Origin: Salinarimonas ramus
GTDB taxonomy: Bacteria; Pseudomonadota; Alphaproteobacteria; Rhizobiales; Beijerinckiaceae
Assembly (NCBI RefSeq): GCF_014645695.1
Contig: NZ_BMMF01000011.1
Coordinates: 156,491-220,490 of the forward strand
Length of the DNA: 64,000 bases
Direction of reading: 5' to 3'
A model generated the notes under the pieces. The model was not told where the DNA came from. It ran no database searches and saw only the letters and a list, made by a program, of their open reading frames with translations. Shown in pieces: positions 25,368 to 34,755 of the stretch (positions are counted from its first letter, which is position 1; every line of letters starts with the position of its first letter). The position numbers and the translations under genes are program-made.

Positions 25368-28300
25368 CTACTCCGCCGCCTTCGCCATCTCCGGCCCCTG
25401 CGGGTCGCGCAGGCGCTCCAGCAGCACCGCCTTCTCCGCTTCCGCGGCGGCGAGGTTGCGCTCCTTCACGTGGCCGAAGCCGCGGATCTTCGCCGGCAGC
25501 GAGGCGAGGCCGAGCGCCGTCACGTGGGTCTGCGGCGAGAGGCGCGCGAGGATCTCCTCGATCGTGGCGCGGTACTCCTTCACGAGGCGGCGCTCGGTGC
25601 GCCGCTCGTGCGTGTAGCCGAAGACGTCGAGGGGCGTGCCGCGCAGGCCCTTGAAGCGGGCGAGCAGCGAGAAGCCCTTCATCATCCACGGCCCGAACGT
25701 GACCTTGCGGGGCAGGCCGGTGTGCTCGTCCTTGGGGGCGATCATCGGCGGGGCGAGGTGGAAGGTGAGCTTGAGGTTCTCGCCCTCGAAGGTCTGCTCC
25801 AGCTGGCGCTGGAACGAGCCGTCCGAATAGAGCCGCGCGACCTCGTACTCGTCCTTGTAGGCCATGAGCTTGAAGAGGTTGCGCGCCACCGCCCAGGAGA
25901 GCTGGTCGGCGCCCGGCACCTTGTCGGCCTCCGCCTCGCGCACCCTGGAGACGAGCCGCTCGTAGCTCTGCGCGTAGCGCTTCGACTGGTAGGCGGTGAG
26001 GAAGTCGACGCGCCGGGCGATCGCCTCGTCGAGCGTCTCGGAGAGGGTGCGCACCGGCGTCGGCGCCTTGAGGGAGGCGACGAGGGCGGCGAGGCCCTCG
26101 GGATGCGCCGCCGCGCGCCGGCCGAGGCGGAAGGCCTCGATGTTCATGGCGACGGCCTCGCCGTTCAGCGTGATCGCCCGTTCGATCGCCTCGCCCGCGA
26201 GCGGGATCGCGCCCTTCTGGTAGGCGAAGCCGAGCATCATCATGTTGGCGGCGATGGCGTTGCCGAGGACGGCGGTGGCGATGGCGGTGGCGTCCAGGAA
26301 GTCGAGCATGCGCCCGCCTGCATGGCGCTCGATCTCGCGGCGAAGGCGCGCGGCCGGCAGCGAGAAGTCCGGATTGCGGGTGAAGTCGCCGGGGAAGGTC
26401 TCCGCCGTGTTGACGACGAGATGCGTGCGCCCGGCCGAGACGCCGGCGAGCACCTTCTTCATGCCGGTGACGACGAGATCGCAGCCGAGCACGAGATCGG
26501 CCGAGCCCGCCGCGACGCGGATGGCGTGGATCTCCTCGGGGGTGTTGGCGAGGCGCACGTGCGAATAGACCGCGCCGCCCTTCTGGGCGAGGCCGGCCAT
26601 GTCGATCATGCCGCAGCCCTTGCCCTCGAGATGCGCCGCCATGCCGAGGATGGCGCCGATCGTCACGACGCCGGTGCCGCCGACGCCCGTGACAATGCAG
26701 TTCCAGGTGCGGTCGATGCCGGGGATCGTCGGCTCGGGCATCGTCTCGGGCAGCGCGTCGGCGGAGCCCGACACCTTCGCCTTCTTGGGCTTGGCGCCCT
26801 CCACCGTGACGAAGGAGGGGCAGAAGCCCTTCACGCACGAGAAGTCCTTGTTGCAGTTGGACTGGTCGATCTGACGCTTGCGCCCGAACTCGGTCTCGAG
26901 CGGCTGCACGGCGACGCAGTTCGACTGCACCGAGCAATCCCCGCAGCCCTCGCAGACGAGCTCGTTGATGATCACGCGCTTGTCGGGATCGGGATAGGTG
27001 CCGCGCTTGCGGCGCCGGCGCTTCTCGGAGGCGCAGGTCTGGTCGTAGATCATCACCGACACGCCGCCGATCTCGGCCAGCATGCGCTGGACGTGGTCGA
27101 GCTCGTCGCGGTGATGGATGGTGATCCCCTCCGGCCACTTGACGGTCTTGGGGTACTTGTCCGGCTCGTCGGTGACGAGCGCGATGCGCTCGACGCCCTC
27201 CGCGCGCACCTGGCGCGCGATCATGTCGACGGTGAGCGCGCCCTCGTGGGGCTGGCCGCCCGTCATGGCGACGGCGTCGTTGTAGAGGATCTTGTAGGTG
27301 ATGTTCGTCTTGGTGTGCGCCGCCCAGCGCAGCGCCAGGATGCCCGAATGGTTGTAGGTGCCGTCGCCGAGGTTCTGAAAGACGTGGCCGCGCTTGGAGA
27401 ACGGCGCCTCGCCGATCCAGTTCGCGCCCTCGCCGCCCATCTGCGTGAAGCCCTGCGTGCCGCGCTCCATCCACTGGACCATGTAGTGGCAGCCGATGCC
27501 CGCATAGGCGCGCATGCCGTCGGGCACCTTGGTGGAGGTGTTGTGCGGGCAGCCGGCGCAGAAATGCGGCGTGCGGGTCCCGACGTCGGTCGTCGTCGCC
27601 AGCACCTCCTGCGCCTCGCGGATGCGCGCCACGCGCCCGGCGAGATCGTCGTTGGAATGGTAGCGCAGGAGCCGCTCGCCGATCGCCACGGCGATGTCGT
27701 TCGAATCGAGCGCGCCCTTGACCGGGAAGAGCCAGCGGCCCTCCTCGTCCTTCTTGCCGATGCAGGTCGGCTGGTCCGTCGTGCCGTAGAGCTCCTCGCG
27801 GACCTGGACCTCGATGAGGGAGCGCTTCTCCTCCACCACCATGACGAGGTCGAGCCCGCGGGCGAAGTCGACGAGCTCGGCTCGAGACAGCGGCCAGGGG
27901 CAGGCGACCTTGTAGAGGCGAAGCCCCATGTCGTTGGCCTTGACCTCGTCCAGCCCGAGCTCGTCCATGGCCTGGCGCACGTCGAGATAGGACTTGCCGA
28001 CCGTGATGACGCCGATCTTGGGCGTGCGCCCGCCCGACAGGACGAGCTTGTTGAGGCCGTTGGCGCGCACGTAGGCGAGCATCGCGTCGCGCTTGAAGTC
28101 GTGGAGGCGCGCCTCCTGCTCGAGGATGCCGTCGCCCGCGCGGATGTTGAGCCCGCCCGGCGGCATCACGAAATCGTCGGGGATCTCGATCTTCACGCGC
28201 CCAAGCGAGGCGTCGACGGAGGCCGTCGATTCGATGTTGTCCTTCACGCACTTGAAGGCCACCCACGCGCCGGTGAAGCGGCTCATGGCGAAGCCGTGCA

Positions 28301-28928
28301 GGCCGTAATCGAGGATCTCCTGAACGCCCGCGGGGTTCAGGATCGGCATCATCACGTCGACGAAGTGGAATTCCGACTGGTGCGCGACGGTGGAGCTCTC
28401 CGCCGTGTGGTCGTCGCCCATCAGCGCCAGCACGCCGCCGTTCGCGGCCGAGCCCGCCATGTTGGCGTGGCGGAAGACGTCGCCGGAGCGGTCGACGCCC
28501 GGGCCCTTGCCGTACCAGACGCCGAAGACGCCGTCGTGCTTGCCCTCGCCGCGCATCTGCGCCTGCTGGGAGCCCCACACGGCGGTGGCCGCGAGCTCCT
28601 CGTTGAGCCCCGGCTGGAAGACGACGTTGGCGGCGGCGAGCTGCTTCTTGGCGCGAAACAGGTTGAGGTCGAGCCCGCCGATGGGCGAGCCGCGATAGCC
28701 GGAGACGAAGCCCGCGGTGTCGAGCCCGGCGAGGCGATCGCGCTCGCGCTGCATCAGCAGCATGCGGATGATCGCCTGCGTGCCGGTGAGGAAGACGCGC
28801 TCCTTGCCGAGGTCGTACTTGTCGTCGAGCGAAACCTCGCGCAGCGAGGTCTTCTCGAGCACCTCGCCGATGGCGCCCGCGGCGCGTTCGGCGGCGGCGG
28901 TCTCGCGATCGAGCCGTACCTCGTCCAT
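25368..28928 (-). CDS. indolepyruvate ferredoxin oxidoreductase, fused alpha-beta type
   Basis: A 1186-residue fusion of both subunits of indolepyruvate:ferredoxin oxidoreductase. It oxidatively decarboxylates aryl- or branched 2-oxo acids, from amino acid transamination, to acyl-CoA, reducing ferredoxin. Seen in order: N-terminal pyrimidine-type domain (FLTGTQAIIRMLL, FVSGYRGSPIGGLD); a thiamine-diphosphate domain (CAGCPHNTST, GIGCHYMVQWM, GGEGANWIG, NLGDGTYNHSG); cysteine-rich iron-sulfur segment (CEGCGDCSVQSNC, then NKDFSCVKGFCPSF); and a C-terminal gamma-type domain (GVGGTGVVTIGAILGMAAH, MIDMAGLAQKGGAVYSH). GAGGAGGAGGA precedes the ATG. A perfect inverted repeat lies about 60 bp upstream. 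Its position next to the Liv-type transporter suggests breakdown of imported aromatic or branched amino acids. Confidence 0.95.
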   Translation of the reverse strand: MDEVRLDRETAAAERAAGAIGEVLEKTSLREVSLDDKYDLGKERVFLTGTQAIIRMLLMQRERDRLAGLDTAGFVSGYRGSPIGGLDLNLFRAKKQLAAANVVFQPGLNEELAATAVWGSQQAQMRGEGKHDGVFGVWYGKGPGVDRSGDVFRHANMAGSAANGGVLALMGDDHTAESSTVAHQSEFHFVDVMMPILNPAGVQEILDYGLHGFAMSRFTGAWVAFKCVKDNIESTASVDASLGRVKIEIPDDFVMPPGGLNIRAGDGILEQEARLHDFKRDAMLAYVRANGLNKLVLSGGRTPKIGVITVGKSYLDVRQAMDELGLDEVKANDMGLRLYKVACPWPLSRAELVDFARGLDLVMVVEEKRSLIEVQVREELYGTTDQPTCIGKKDEEGRWLFPVKGALDSNDIAVAIGERLLRYHSNDDLAGRVARIREAQEVLATTTDVGTRTPHFCAGCPHNTSTKVPDGMRAYAGIGCHYMVQWMERGTQGFTQMGGEGANWIGEAPFSKRGHVFQNLGDGTYNHSGILALRWAAHTKTNITYKILYNDAVAMTGGQPHEGALTVDMIARQVRAEGVERIALVTDEPDKYPKTVKWPEGITIHHRDELDHVQRMLAEIGGVSVMIYDQTCASEKRRRRKRGTYPDPDKRVIINELVCEGCGDCSVQSNCVAVQPLETEFGRKRQIDQSNCNKDFSCVKGFCPSFVTVEGAKPKKAKVSGSADALPETMPEPTIPGIDRTWNCIVTGVGGTGVVTIGAILGMAAHLEGKGCGMIDMAGLAQKGGAVYSHVRLANTPEEIHAIRVAAGSADLVLGCDLVVTGMKKVLAGVSAGRTHLVVNTAETFPGDFTRNPDFSLPAARLRREIERHAGGRMLDFLDATAIATAVLGNAIAANMMMLGFAYQKGAIPLAGEAIERAITLNGEAVAMNIEAFRLGRRAAAHPEGLAALVASLKAPTPVRTLSETLDEAIARRVDFLTAYQSKRYAQSYERLVSRVREAEADKVPGADQLSWAVARNLFKLMAYKDEYEVARLYSDGSFQRQLEQTFEGENLKLTFHLAPPMIAPKDEHTGLPRKVTFGPWMMKGFSLLARFKGLRGTPLDVFGYTHERRTERRLVKEYRATIEEILARLSPQTHVTALGLASLPAKIRGFGHVKERNLAAAEAEKAVLLERLRDPQGPEMAKAAE

Positions 28929-28987
28929 GGCATCCTCCTCCTCGATCCGCGCCCGTCGGTTTTCCCGATCTCGTCGCGCAGTTTTAC

Positions 28988-29002
28988 GTCAGCAATGCTG
29001 AC
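28988..29002. promoter_or_regulatory. inverted repeat upstream of indolepyruvate oxidoreductase
   Basis: GTCAGC-AAT-GCTGAC, a perfect 6-bp inverted repeat around AAT, about 60 bp before the start codon, in an AT-richer spot. TTGACC, a possible -35, lies just beyond on the minus strand. The likely role is an operator for a TetR- or GntR-type dimer; no such gene is adjacent, so the protein is unknown. Confidence 0.4.
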
Positions 29003-29093
29003 ATATCTCACGCGCCCGGTCAATCACGGCGCGCACGACCATAACGCGGTGCGCGGTGCGGGGATGCGAAGGTCGTCGCGGAGGAGCGCGGGC

Positions 29094-30740
29094 TCACCCG
29101 CCCTGCGCCACCCGCATGGCCTCGACGTGGAAGTCCTCCTGCGAGAAGGCCGCGTGCATGAGGCTTTTCGTGTACTCGCTCGCGGGACGGTCGAAGATCG
29201 CGGCGGTGGGGCCCTCCTCGACGACGCGCCCGGTCTTCATCACGACGACGTGGTCGGACATGGCGCGCACGACCGCGAGGTCGTGGCTGATGAAGAGGTA
29301 GGCGAGACCGTAGCGGGACTGGATGTCGCGCAGGAGCTCGACGATCTGCTTTTGCACCGAGCGGTCGAGCGCCGAGGTCGGCTCGTCGAGGACGACGACG
29401 CGGGGCTTGAGGATGACCGCGCGGGCGATGGCGATGCGCTGGCGCTGCCCGCCGGAGAATTCGTGCGGGTAGCGGTTGCGCATGGCCGGATCGAGATCGA
29501 CCTCGCGCAGCGCCTCCACCGCCCGGCGGTCGCGCTCGCGGCCCGAGATGCCCGGCTCGTGGACGAGGAGGCCCTCGGTGACGATCTGGCCGACCGTCAT
29601 GCGCGGCGACAGCGACCCGAACGGGTCCTGGAAGACGAGCTGCAACTCCTTGCGCAGCGGGCGCATGGCGGCCTTGTCGGCCATCGAGATGTCGCGGCCC
29701 ATGAAGACGACGCGGCCCTCGCTCGGCAGGAGCCGCAGCAGCGCGCGCCCGAGCGTCGACTTGCCCGAGCCCGATTCGCCCACGATCCCGATCGTCTCGC
29801 CCTCCCGCACGCGCACGGTGACATCGTCGACGGCGCGCAGGGCCACGGACGGGCCCTTGAGGAAGCCGCCGCCGATGTCGAAGGAGACGCGCACGTTCTC
29901 TCCCGTGAGCGCGAGCGGCGCGCCCGCCGGCGGCGGTTCCTTCGCCCCCGCGGGCTCGGCGTCGATGAGCATGCGCGTGTAGGGGTGGCTCGGGTTCGCG
30001 AAGACCTCGCGCGTCGCCCCGCTCTCCACCACCTCGCCGCGGCGCATGACGTAGACGCGGCTCGCGAAGCGCCGGACGATGCCGAGATCGTGCGTGATGA
30101 ACACGATCGCCATGCCCCGCTCGCGCTGGAGATCGGCGAGCAGCGTGAGGATCTGCGCCTGCACGGTGACGTCGAGCGCGGTGGTCGGCTCATCGGCGAT
30201 GAGGAGGTCGGGGTCGTTGGCGAGCGCCATCGCGATCATCACGCGTTGGCGCTGGCCGCCCGAGAGCTCGTGCGGGTAGGAATCGATACGCCGCTGCGGG
30301 TCGGGGATGCCGACGCGCTCGAGGAGCGCGATGCCCTTCTCCCGCGCCTCGCGCCTGGAGAGCCCGCGATGGTGGATCATCGGCTCGGCGAGCTGGCGCC
30401 CGATCCGGTAGAGCGGATCGAGCGAGGTCATCGGCTCCTGGAAGATCATCGTGATCTTGTCGCCGCGGATGCGATTGAGGTCGCGCTCGCGCATGCCCAC
30501 CAGGTCCTGCCCGCGATAGAGCGCCTGGCCCGAGGCGCGCCCGTTCGAGGCCAGCAGTCCCATGGCCGCCATCATCGACTGGCTCTTGCCCGAGCCCGAT
30601 TCGCCGACGATGGCGACGGTCTCGCCGCGATGGACGTCGAGGTCGATGCCGCGCACGGCCTCGACGAGGCCGTCGTTCGTCTCGAAGGCGACCTTCAGGC
30701 CGCGCACCGTGAGGACGGGATCGTTGGTCATCGCGTTCAT
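29094..30740 (-). CDS. oligopeptide/dipeptide ABC transporter ATPase, fused OppD-OppF
   Basis: A 548-residue protein with two complete ABC ATPase domains in one chain. First: Walker [38 protein letters not shown]. Second: [37 protein letters not shown]. Between them is the peptide-transporter motif [14 protein letters not shown], and the end has the related [13 protein letters not shown]. It joins OppD- and OppF-type halves, as in YejF. It drives the OppBC pore. Its ATG overlaps the oppC stop by one base (TGATG). The second in-frame ATG at 30731 is an alternative start. Confidence 0.94.
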   Translation of the reverse strand: MNAMTNDPVLTVRGLKVAFETNDGLVEAVRGIDLDVHRGETVAIVGESGSGKSQSMMAAMGLLASNGRASGQALYRGQDLVGMRERDLNRIRGDKITMIFQEPMTSLDPLYRIGRQLAEPMIHHRGLSRREAREKGIALLERVGIPDPQRRIDSYPHELSGGQRQRVMIAMALANDPDLLIADEPTTALDVTVQAQILTLLADLQRERGMAIVFITHDLGIVRRFASRVYVMRRGEVVESGATREVFANPSHPYTRMLIDAEPAGAKEPPPAGAPLALTGENVRVSFDIGGGFLKGPSVALRAVDDVTVRVREGETIGIVGESGSGKSTLGRALLRLLPSEGRVVFMGRDISMADKAAMRPLRKELQLVFQDPFGSLSPRMTVGQIVTEGLLVHEPGISGRERDRRAVEALREVDLDPAMRNRYPHEFSGGQRQRIAIARAVILKPRVVVLDEPTSALDRSVQKQIVELLRDIQSRYGLAYLFISHDLAVVRAMSDHVVVMKTGRVVEEGPTAAIFDRPASEYTKSLMHAAFSQEDFHVEAMRVAQGG

Positions 30741-31894
30741 CAGCGGTCCCTCGGGTCGAGCGCGTCGCGCAGGCCGTCGCCCAGGAAGTTGAGCGCGAAG
30801 AGGATGACGATGAGGGTGATCGCCGGGAAGATCAGCATCCAGGTCGCGCCCTGCATGTTGGCGGCGCCCTCCGAGATGAGCACGCCGAGCGAGGTCAGCG
30901 GCTCCTGCACGCCGAGCCCGAGGAACGAGAGGAAGCTCTCGAGCAGGATCACCTTGGGCACGAGCAGCGTGAGGTAGACGACGACGGGCCCGAGCGTGTT
31001 CGGCACGATGTGCCGGCGTACGATGCCGCCGGGCTTGACGCCGAGCGCCTCCGCCGCCTGCACGAATTCCTGGCGCTTGAGCGAGATCGTCTGGCCGCGC
31101 ACGATGCGGGCCATGTCGAGCCATTCGATCGCGCCGACCGCGAGGAACATCAGCACGAAGTTGCCGCCGAAGAACACGACGAGCAGGATCACGAAGAAGA
31201 TGAACGGCAGCGAGTAGAGGATGTCGACGAAGCGCATCATCACGCCGTCGATCCGCCCGCCGAGGAAGCCCGCCACCGCGCCGTAGGTGACGCCGATGAC
31301 GAGTGCGGTGAGGGAGGCGAGCAGGCCGATGGCGAGCGAGATGCGCACGCCGATCATGGTGCGCGCGAAGAGATCGCGGCCGTTGGCGTCGGTGCCGAAG
31401 AAGAAGTACGTGCGCTTGACGTCGGCCACCATGACGGCGCGGGTCTCGTCGGGCGAGACCTCCTCGATGCGGGCATTGGTGAACAGGTCCGAGCGCTCCA
31501 CGAAGCGCACGAAGCGCGGATCGATGCCGCGATCGGTGACGATCGGCGCGGAAATCGTGCCGCCGTCGAGCGTGATCTCGCCGACATCGACCCGGGCGCG
31601 GGCGAGCACGCTCTCGAACTCGGGCACGATGCTGTCGGCGCGCGGATAGGCCTCCAGGCTCGCCGGGACGCGCACGTATTGCGGGAACACCTCGTCGTAG
31701 GGGTTGGGCGCGAGCGCCGGCCCGAACACGGCGACGAAGGCGAAGAAGGCGAGCACGATGGCGCTCGCAACCGCGGCCTTGTTGCGCCGAAGGCGGATGA
31801 AGGCGTCCTGCCACAGCGAGCGTGCGGCGCCCGCGTCCGCGACCTCGCGGGCGAGATCGTCGGAGGAGGCGGCCGGATCGATGCGCATCTGCAT
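30740..31894 (-). CDS. oligopeptide/dipeptide ABC transporter permease, OppC type
   Basis: A 384-residue inner-membrane permease. After a cytosolic start and first membrane helix (AVASAIVLAFFAFVAVFG) there is a long periplasmic insertion of about 120 residues, then the core with FFFGTDANGRDLFARTMIG, VRISLAIGLLASL, the EAA loop EFVQAAEALGVKPGGIVRRHIVPN and FLGLGVQEPLTSLGVLI. The insertion resembles that of YejE-like permeases. It pairs with the OppB-type protein. It starts 10 bp after the oppB stop and overlaps the ATPase gene by one base. Confidence 0.93.
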   Translation of the reverse strand: MQMRIDPAASSDDLAREVADAGAARSLWQDAFIRLRRNKAAVASAIVLAFFAFVAVFGPALAPNPYDEVFPQYVRVPASLEAYPRADSIVPEFESVLARARVDVGEITLDGGTISAPIVTDRGIDPRFVRFVERSDLFTNARIEEVSPDETRAVMVADVKRTYFFFGTDANGRDLFARTMIGVRISLAIGLLASLTALVIGVTYGAVAGFLGGRIDGVMMRFVDILYSLPFIFFVILLVVFFGGNFVLMFLAVGAIEWLDMARIVRGQTISLKRQEFVQAAEALGVKPGGIVRRHIVPNTLGPVVVYLTLLVPKVILLESFLSFLGLGVQEPLTSLGVLISEGAANMQGATWMLIFPAITLIVILFALNFLGDGLRDALDPRDR

Positions 31895-31904
31895 GGGTGC
31901 CTCC

Positions 31905-32825
31905 TCAGCGCTCGTAGCGGACGCGCGGGTCGAGCAGCGCGTAGGCGATGTCGACGAGCAGGTTGAAGATCACGACGAAGATCGCGATGACCACCACGGT
32001 CCCCATCACGAGCGTGTAGTCGCGCGCGAGCGCCCCCTGGACGAAGTAGCGCCCGATGCCGGGAATGCCGAAGATCGTCTCGACGACGACGGACCCGGTC
32101 AGCAGCGCCGCCGCGGCGGGGCCGAGATAGGAGACGACGGGCAGGATCGCCGCGCGCAGCGTGTGCGTGATCACGACGACGCGGGTCGGCAGGCCGTAGG
32201 CGCGCGCGGTGCGCACGTGGTTCGAGCGCAGCGCCTCGATCGTCGCGCCGCGGGTGAGGCGGGCGATGATGGCGATCTGCGGCAGCGCAAGCGTGACGAC
32301 CGGCAGCACCATGTGCGCCGGCGTGCCCCATCCGCCCGCCGGCAGCCAGCCCATCCACACGCCGAAGAGCAACGACAGGATCGGCGCCACGACGAAGTTC
32401 GGGATGGTGATGCCGAAGGTCGCGATGCCCACGACGGCGTAGTCCGCGCCCTTGTTCTGGCGCAGCGCCGCGAGCACGCCCAGGGAGGCGCCGACGACGA
32501 GCGCGAGCAGGAGCGCGAGGCCGCCGAGCGTCACGGAGACCGGCAGGCCCACCGCGAACAGGTCGGCGACGGAGAAGTCGCGGCGCGTGAAGCTCGGCCC
32601 GAAATCGCCCTGCAGCAGGTTGCCGAGATACAGCAGGTATTGCTGCCACAGCGGCTTGTCGAGATTGAACGCCGCGTTGAGGTTTTCCATGATCAAGGGG
32701 TCGAGCGGCCGCTCGAGATCGAACGGGCCGCCGGGCGCCGCCCGGATCATGAAATAGGCGAGCGTCACGACGATGAAGATCGTCGGGATGGCGCCGGCGA
32801 GGCGCCGGAGCACGAAGCCGAGCAT
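31905..32825 (-). CDS. oligopeptide/dipeptide ABC transporter permease, OppB type
   Basis: A 306-residue inner-membrane permease with six predicted helices. Typical segments: FVLRRLAGAIPTIFIVVTLAYFMIRAAPGGP at the N-terminus, PFDLERPL, LGNLLQGDFGPSF, and the EAA-type loop HVRTARAYGLPTRVVVITHTLR followed by PVVSYLGPAAAALLTGSVVVE and GIGRYFVQGALARDY. It forms the transmembrane pore with the OppC-type subunit. A 12-bp GC hairpin separates it from the upstream receptor gene. Confidence 0.94.
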   Translation of the reverse strand: MLGFVLRRLAGAIPTIFIVVTLAYFMIRAAPGGPFDLERPLDPLIMENLNAAFNLDKPLWQQYLLYLGNLLQGDFGPSFTRRDFSVADLFAVGLPVSVTLGGLALLLALVVGASLGVLAALRQNKGADYAVVGIATFGITIPNFVVAPILSLLFGVWMGWLPAGGWGTPAHMVLPVVTLALPQIAIIARLTRGATIEALRSNHVRTARAYGLPTRVVVITHTLRAAILPVVSYLGPAAAALLTGSVVVETIFGIPGIGRYFVQGALARDYTLVMGTVVVIAIFVVIFNLLVDIAYALLDPRVRYER

Positions 32826-32887
32826 GTCTCTTGTCCTGGATGCGCCGTGCGCGCGGGCGGGACGCGCGGCCCGCGGCCGGAAAGCCT

Positions 32888-32918
32888 CCCGCGCGCGGCG
32901 GCGCGTGCCGCGCGCGGG
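32888..32918 (-). terminator. intercistronic hairpin between peptide receptor gene and oppB-type gene
   Basis: A perfect 12-bp stem CCCGCGCGCGGC (32888-32899) and GCCGCGCGCGGG (32907-32918) with a 7-nt loop. It starts 16 bp after the receptor stop codon, with about 60 bp left before the permease start. No T-run follows. It is probably a partial terminator or 3'-end stabiliser that raises receptor mRNA over permease mRNA. Confidence 0.55.
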
Positions 32919-32933
32919 GACGGGTGCGTCGCG

Positions 32934-34535
32934 TCAGTTCGACAGCGACAGGAAACGCGTGCCGTGCACGTTCATGATGTTGTCCTCCCAGCCCGAGAGC
33001 TGCGGAGAGACGAGGGCCTTGGAGGTGTAGAACAGGATCGGGATCGCCGGCACCTCCGAGAGGAAGAGCCGCTCGGCCTGCGCCAGGATCTCGGCGCGGG
33101 CCTGGAGGTCCGTCTCGGTCTCGGCCTGTTGCATCAGGCGATCGTACTCCTCGTTCGCCCAGCGCGGATAGTTGAAGCCGAGGTTGTCCGACTCGTAGAG
33201 GAAGAGGAAGTTCTGCGGGTCGTTGTAGTCGCCGATCCAGCCGGCGCGGGCGACGTCGAAGTCGCCGTCCTCGCGCAGGTAGTTGAAGTAGGTCGCGCCC
33301 TCCATCTCGGTCAGGGTCGATTCGATGCCGATGTTGCGCAGCATCTCGCCCACCGCCGTCATGGTGTTCTTGTTGTTCTCGGAGGTGTTGTAGCGCAGGT
33401 CGACGGTCAGCTCGCCGGGGCCGATGCCGGCCTCCTCGAGCAGCGCGATGGCCTGGTCCTCACGGTCGAGAATGTCCGTCTTGGCGTAGTCCAGCTGCGG
33501 AGCGTCCTCGACGTAGTTGTTCGTGCCGGGGGGCACGAGCGAGTAGGCCGGGACCATCGTGTCCTGCCAGATCTCCTCGGCGAGGAAGACGCGGTCGATG
33601 GCCATGGACATCGCCTCGCGCACGCGCGGATCGCCGAGCGTCTCCTTGGGCACCTTCACCGGCAGGTAGTACGTGCCGAGATAGGGCGCGATCCGGACCT
33701 GATCGCCCAGGCGCTCGCGCAGATCCGCGATCTGCTCGGAGGGCAAATCGGAGCAGGACTGCACCTCGCCGGCCTCGAAGCGGCGCACGCAGGTGGCGCG
33801 CTCCTCGAAGGGGATGTAGTTGACGACGTCGATCTGCACGTTGTCGGCGTCGTGGAAGTTCTCGTTCTTGCGCATCACGATCCGGTCGTTCGGCGTGAAG
33901 CTCTCGAGCGTGTAGGCGCCGTTCGTGACGAGGTTGCCCGGGCGCGTGAAGGCGTCGCCGTGCTCCTCGACGGAGGCCTGGTGCAGCGGCAGGCCGGTCT
34001 GGTGCGTCAGAAGCTCGATGAAGTAGGGCGTCGCGTTCTCGAGGGTGATCTCGAGGGTGCGATCGTCGATCGCGCGGGCGCCGAGCTCCTCCTTGGGCAT
34101 GTCGCCGCGGTTGATCGCCTCGGCGTTGAGGATCGGATAGAGAATGTTGGCGTAGCCCGCAGCCGTCGCCGGATCCTGGATGCGGCGGAAGGCGAAGACG
34201 AAGTCGCCCGCGGTGACGGGGTCGCCGTTCGACCAGCGCGCGTTCTCGCGAAGCGTGAACGTGTAGACCCGGCCGTCCTCCGAGACCTCCCAGCTCTCCG
34301 CGACGCCCGGGATCACCTCGGCCTCGGAATTGTAGACCACGAGGCCCTCGTAGAGGTCGCGCAAGAGGTGCGCCTCGGCGACCGTCGACGTCTTGTGCTG
34401 GTCGAGCGACGACGGATCGGTGTCGTTGCCGCGATTGTAGACGACCTCCTGAGCGAGCGCCGGCGCGCCCGTCACACCGAGAGCCGTGGCCAGCGCGATC
34501 GAGAAGGCGCTCGCCTTGAGCATGGTCTTGATCAT
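32934..34535 (-). CDS. peptide ABC transporter solute-binding protein, OppA type
   Basis: A 533-residue periplasmic receptor. The signal peptide MIKTMLKASAFSIALATALG ends near APALAQ. Then the SBP_bac_5 pattern: YNRGNDTDPSSLDQHKTSTVAEAHLLRD-like start, the signature VIPGVAESWEVSEDGRVYTFTLRENARWSNGDPVTAGDFV (split over residues about 75-115), and later DPRVREAMSMAIDRVFLAEEI. The close match to the OppA/MppA group suggests oligopeptides. It is first in the operon with oppB, oppC and the fused ATPase. No clear promoter pair could be picked, although GGATTAGATGTAAACTATCC (34591-34610) is an AT-rich spot where it could lie. Confidence 0.94.
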   Translation of the reverse strand: MIKTMLKASAFSIALATALGVTGAPALAQEVVYNRGNDTDPSSLDQHKTSTVAEAHLLRDLYEGLVVYNSEAEVIPGVAESWEVSEDGRVYTFTLRENARWSNGDPVTAGDFVFAFRRIQDPATAAGYANILYPILNAEAINRGDMPKEELGARAIDDRTLEITLENATPYFIELLTHQTGLPLHQASVEEHGDAFTRPGNLVTNGAYTLESFTPNDRIVMRKNENFHDADNVQIDVVNYIPFEERATCVRRFEAGEVQSCSDLPSEQIADLRERLGDQVRIAPYLGTYYLPVKVPKETLGDPRVREAMSMAIDRVFLAEEIWQDTMVPAYSLVPPGTNNYVEDAPQLDYAKTDILDREDQAIALLEEAGIGPGELTVDLRYNTSENNKNTMTAVGEMLRNIGIESTLTEMEGATYFNYLREDGDFDVARAGWIGDYNDPQNFLFLYESDNLGFNYPRWANEEYDRLMQQAETETDLQARAEILAQAERLFLSEVPAIPILFYTSKALVSPQLSGWEDNIMNVHGTRFLSLSN

Positions 34536-34755
34536 GAGCGGATAGTCTCCCTGCTGCCGTGGACCGGCAGATCGCTCCGTCTCCCACGACGGATTAGATG
34601 TAAACTATCCGTTGGCCCCATCACCCGCAAGCGCGACGGTGAATAGCCGTGCACTGCGCAGCGAGGTTGCGTGGATGCAGGAGCTTACGTAACGAGAGGG
34701 ATGGGAGAGGGGCGGTCGGGGACAGGAACCTGCCGGGCCACGGATCTCGCGCGCC

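Noticed and set aside
25470..30977. A 1,835-codon open frame on the plus strand
   Set aside because: It lies antisense to the indolepyruvate oxidoreductase and peptide-transport genes, which have clear domains. Long antisense frames are a side effect of very high GC; the translation is low-complexity.
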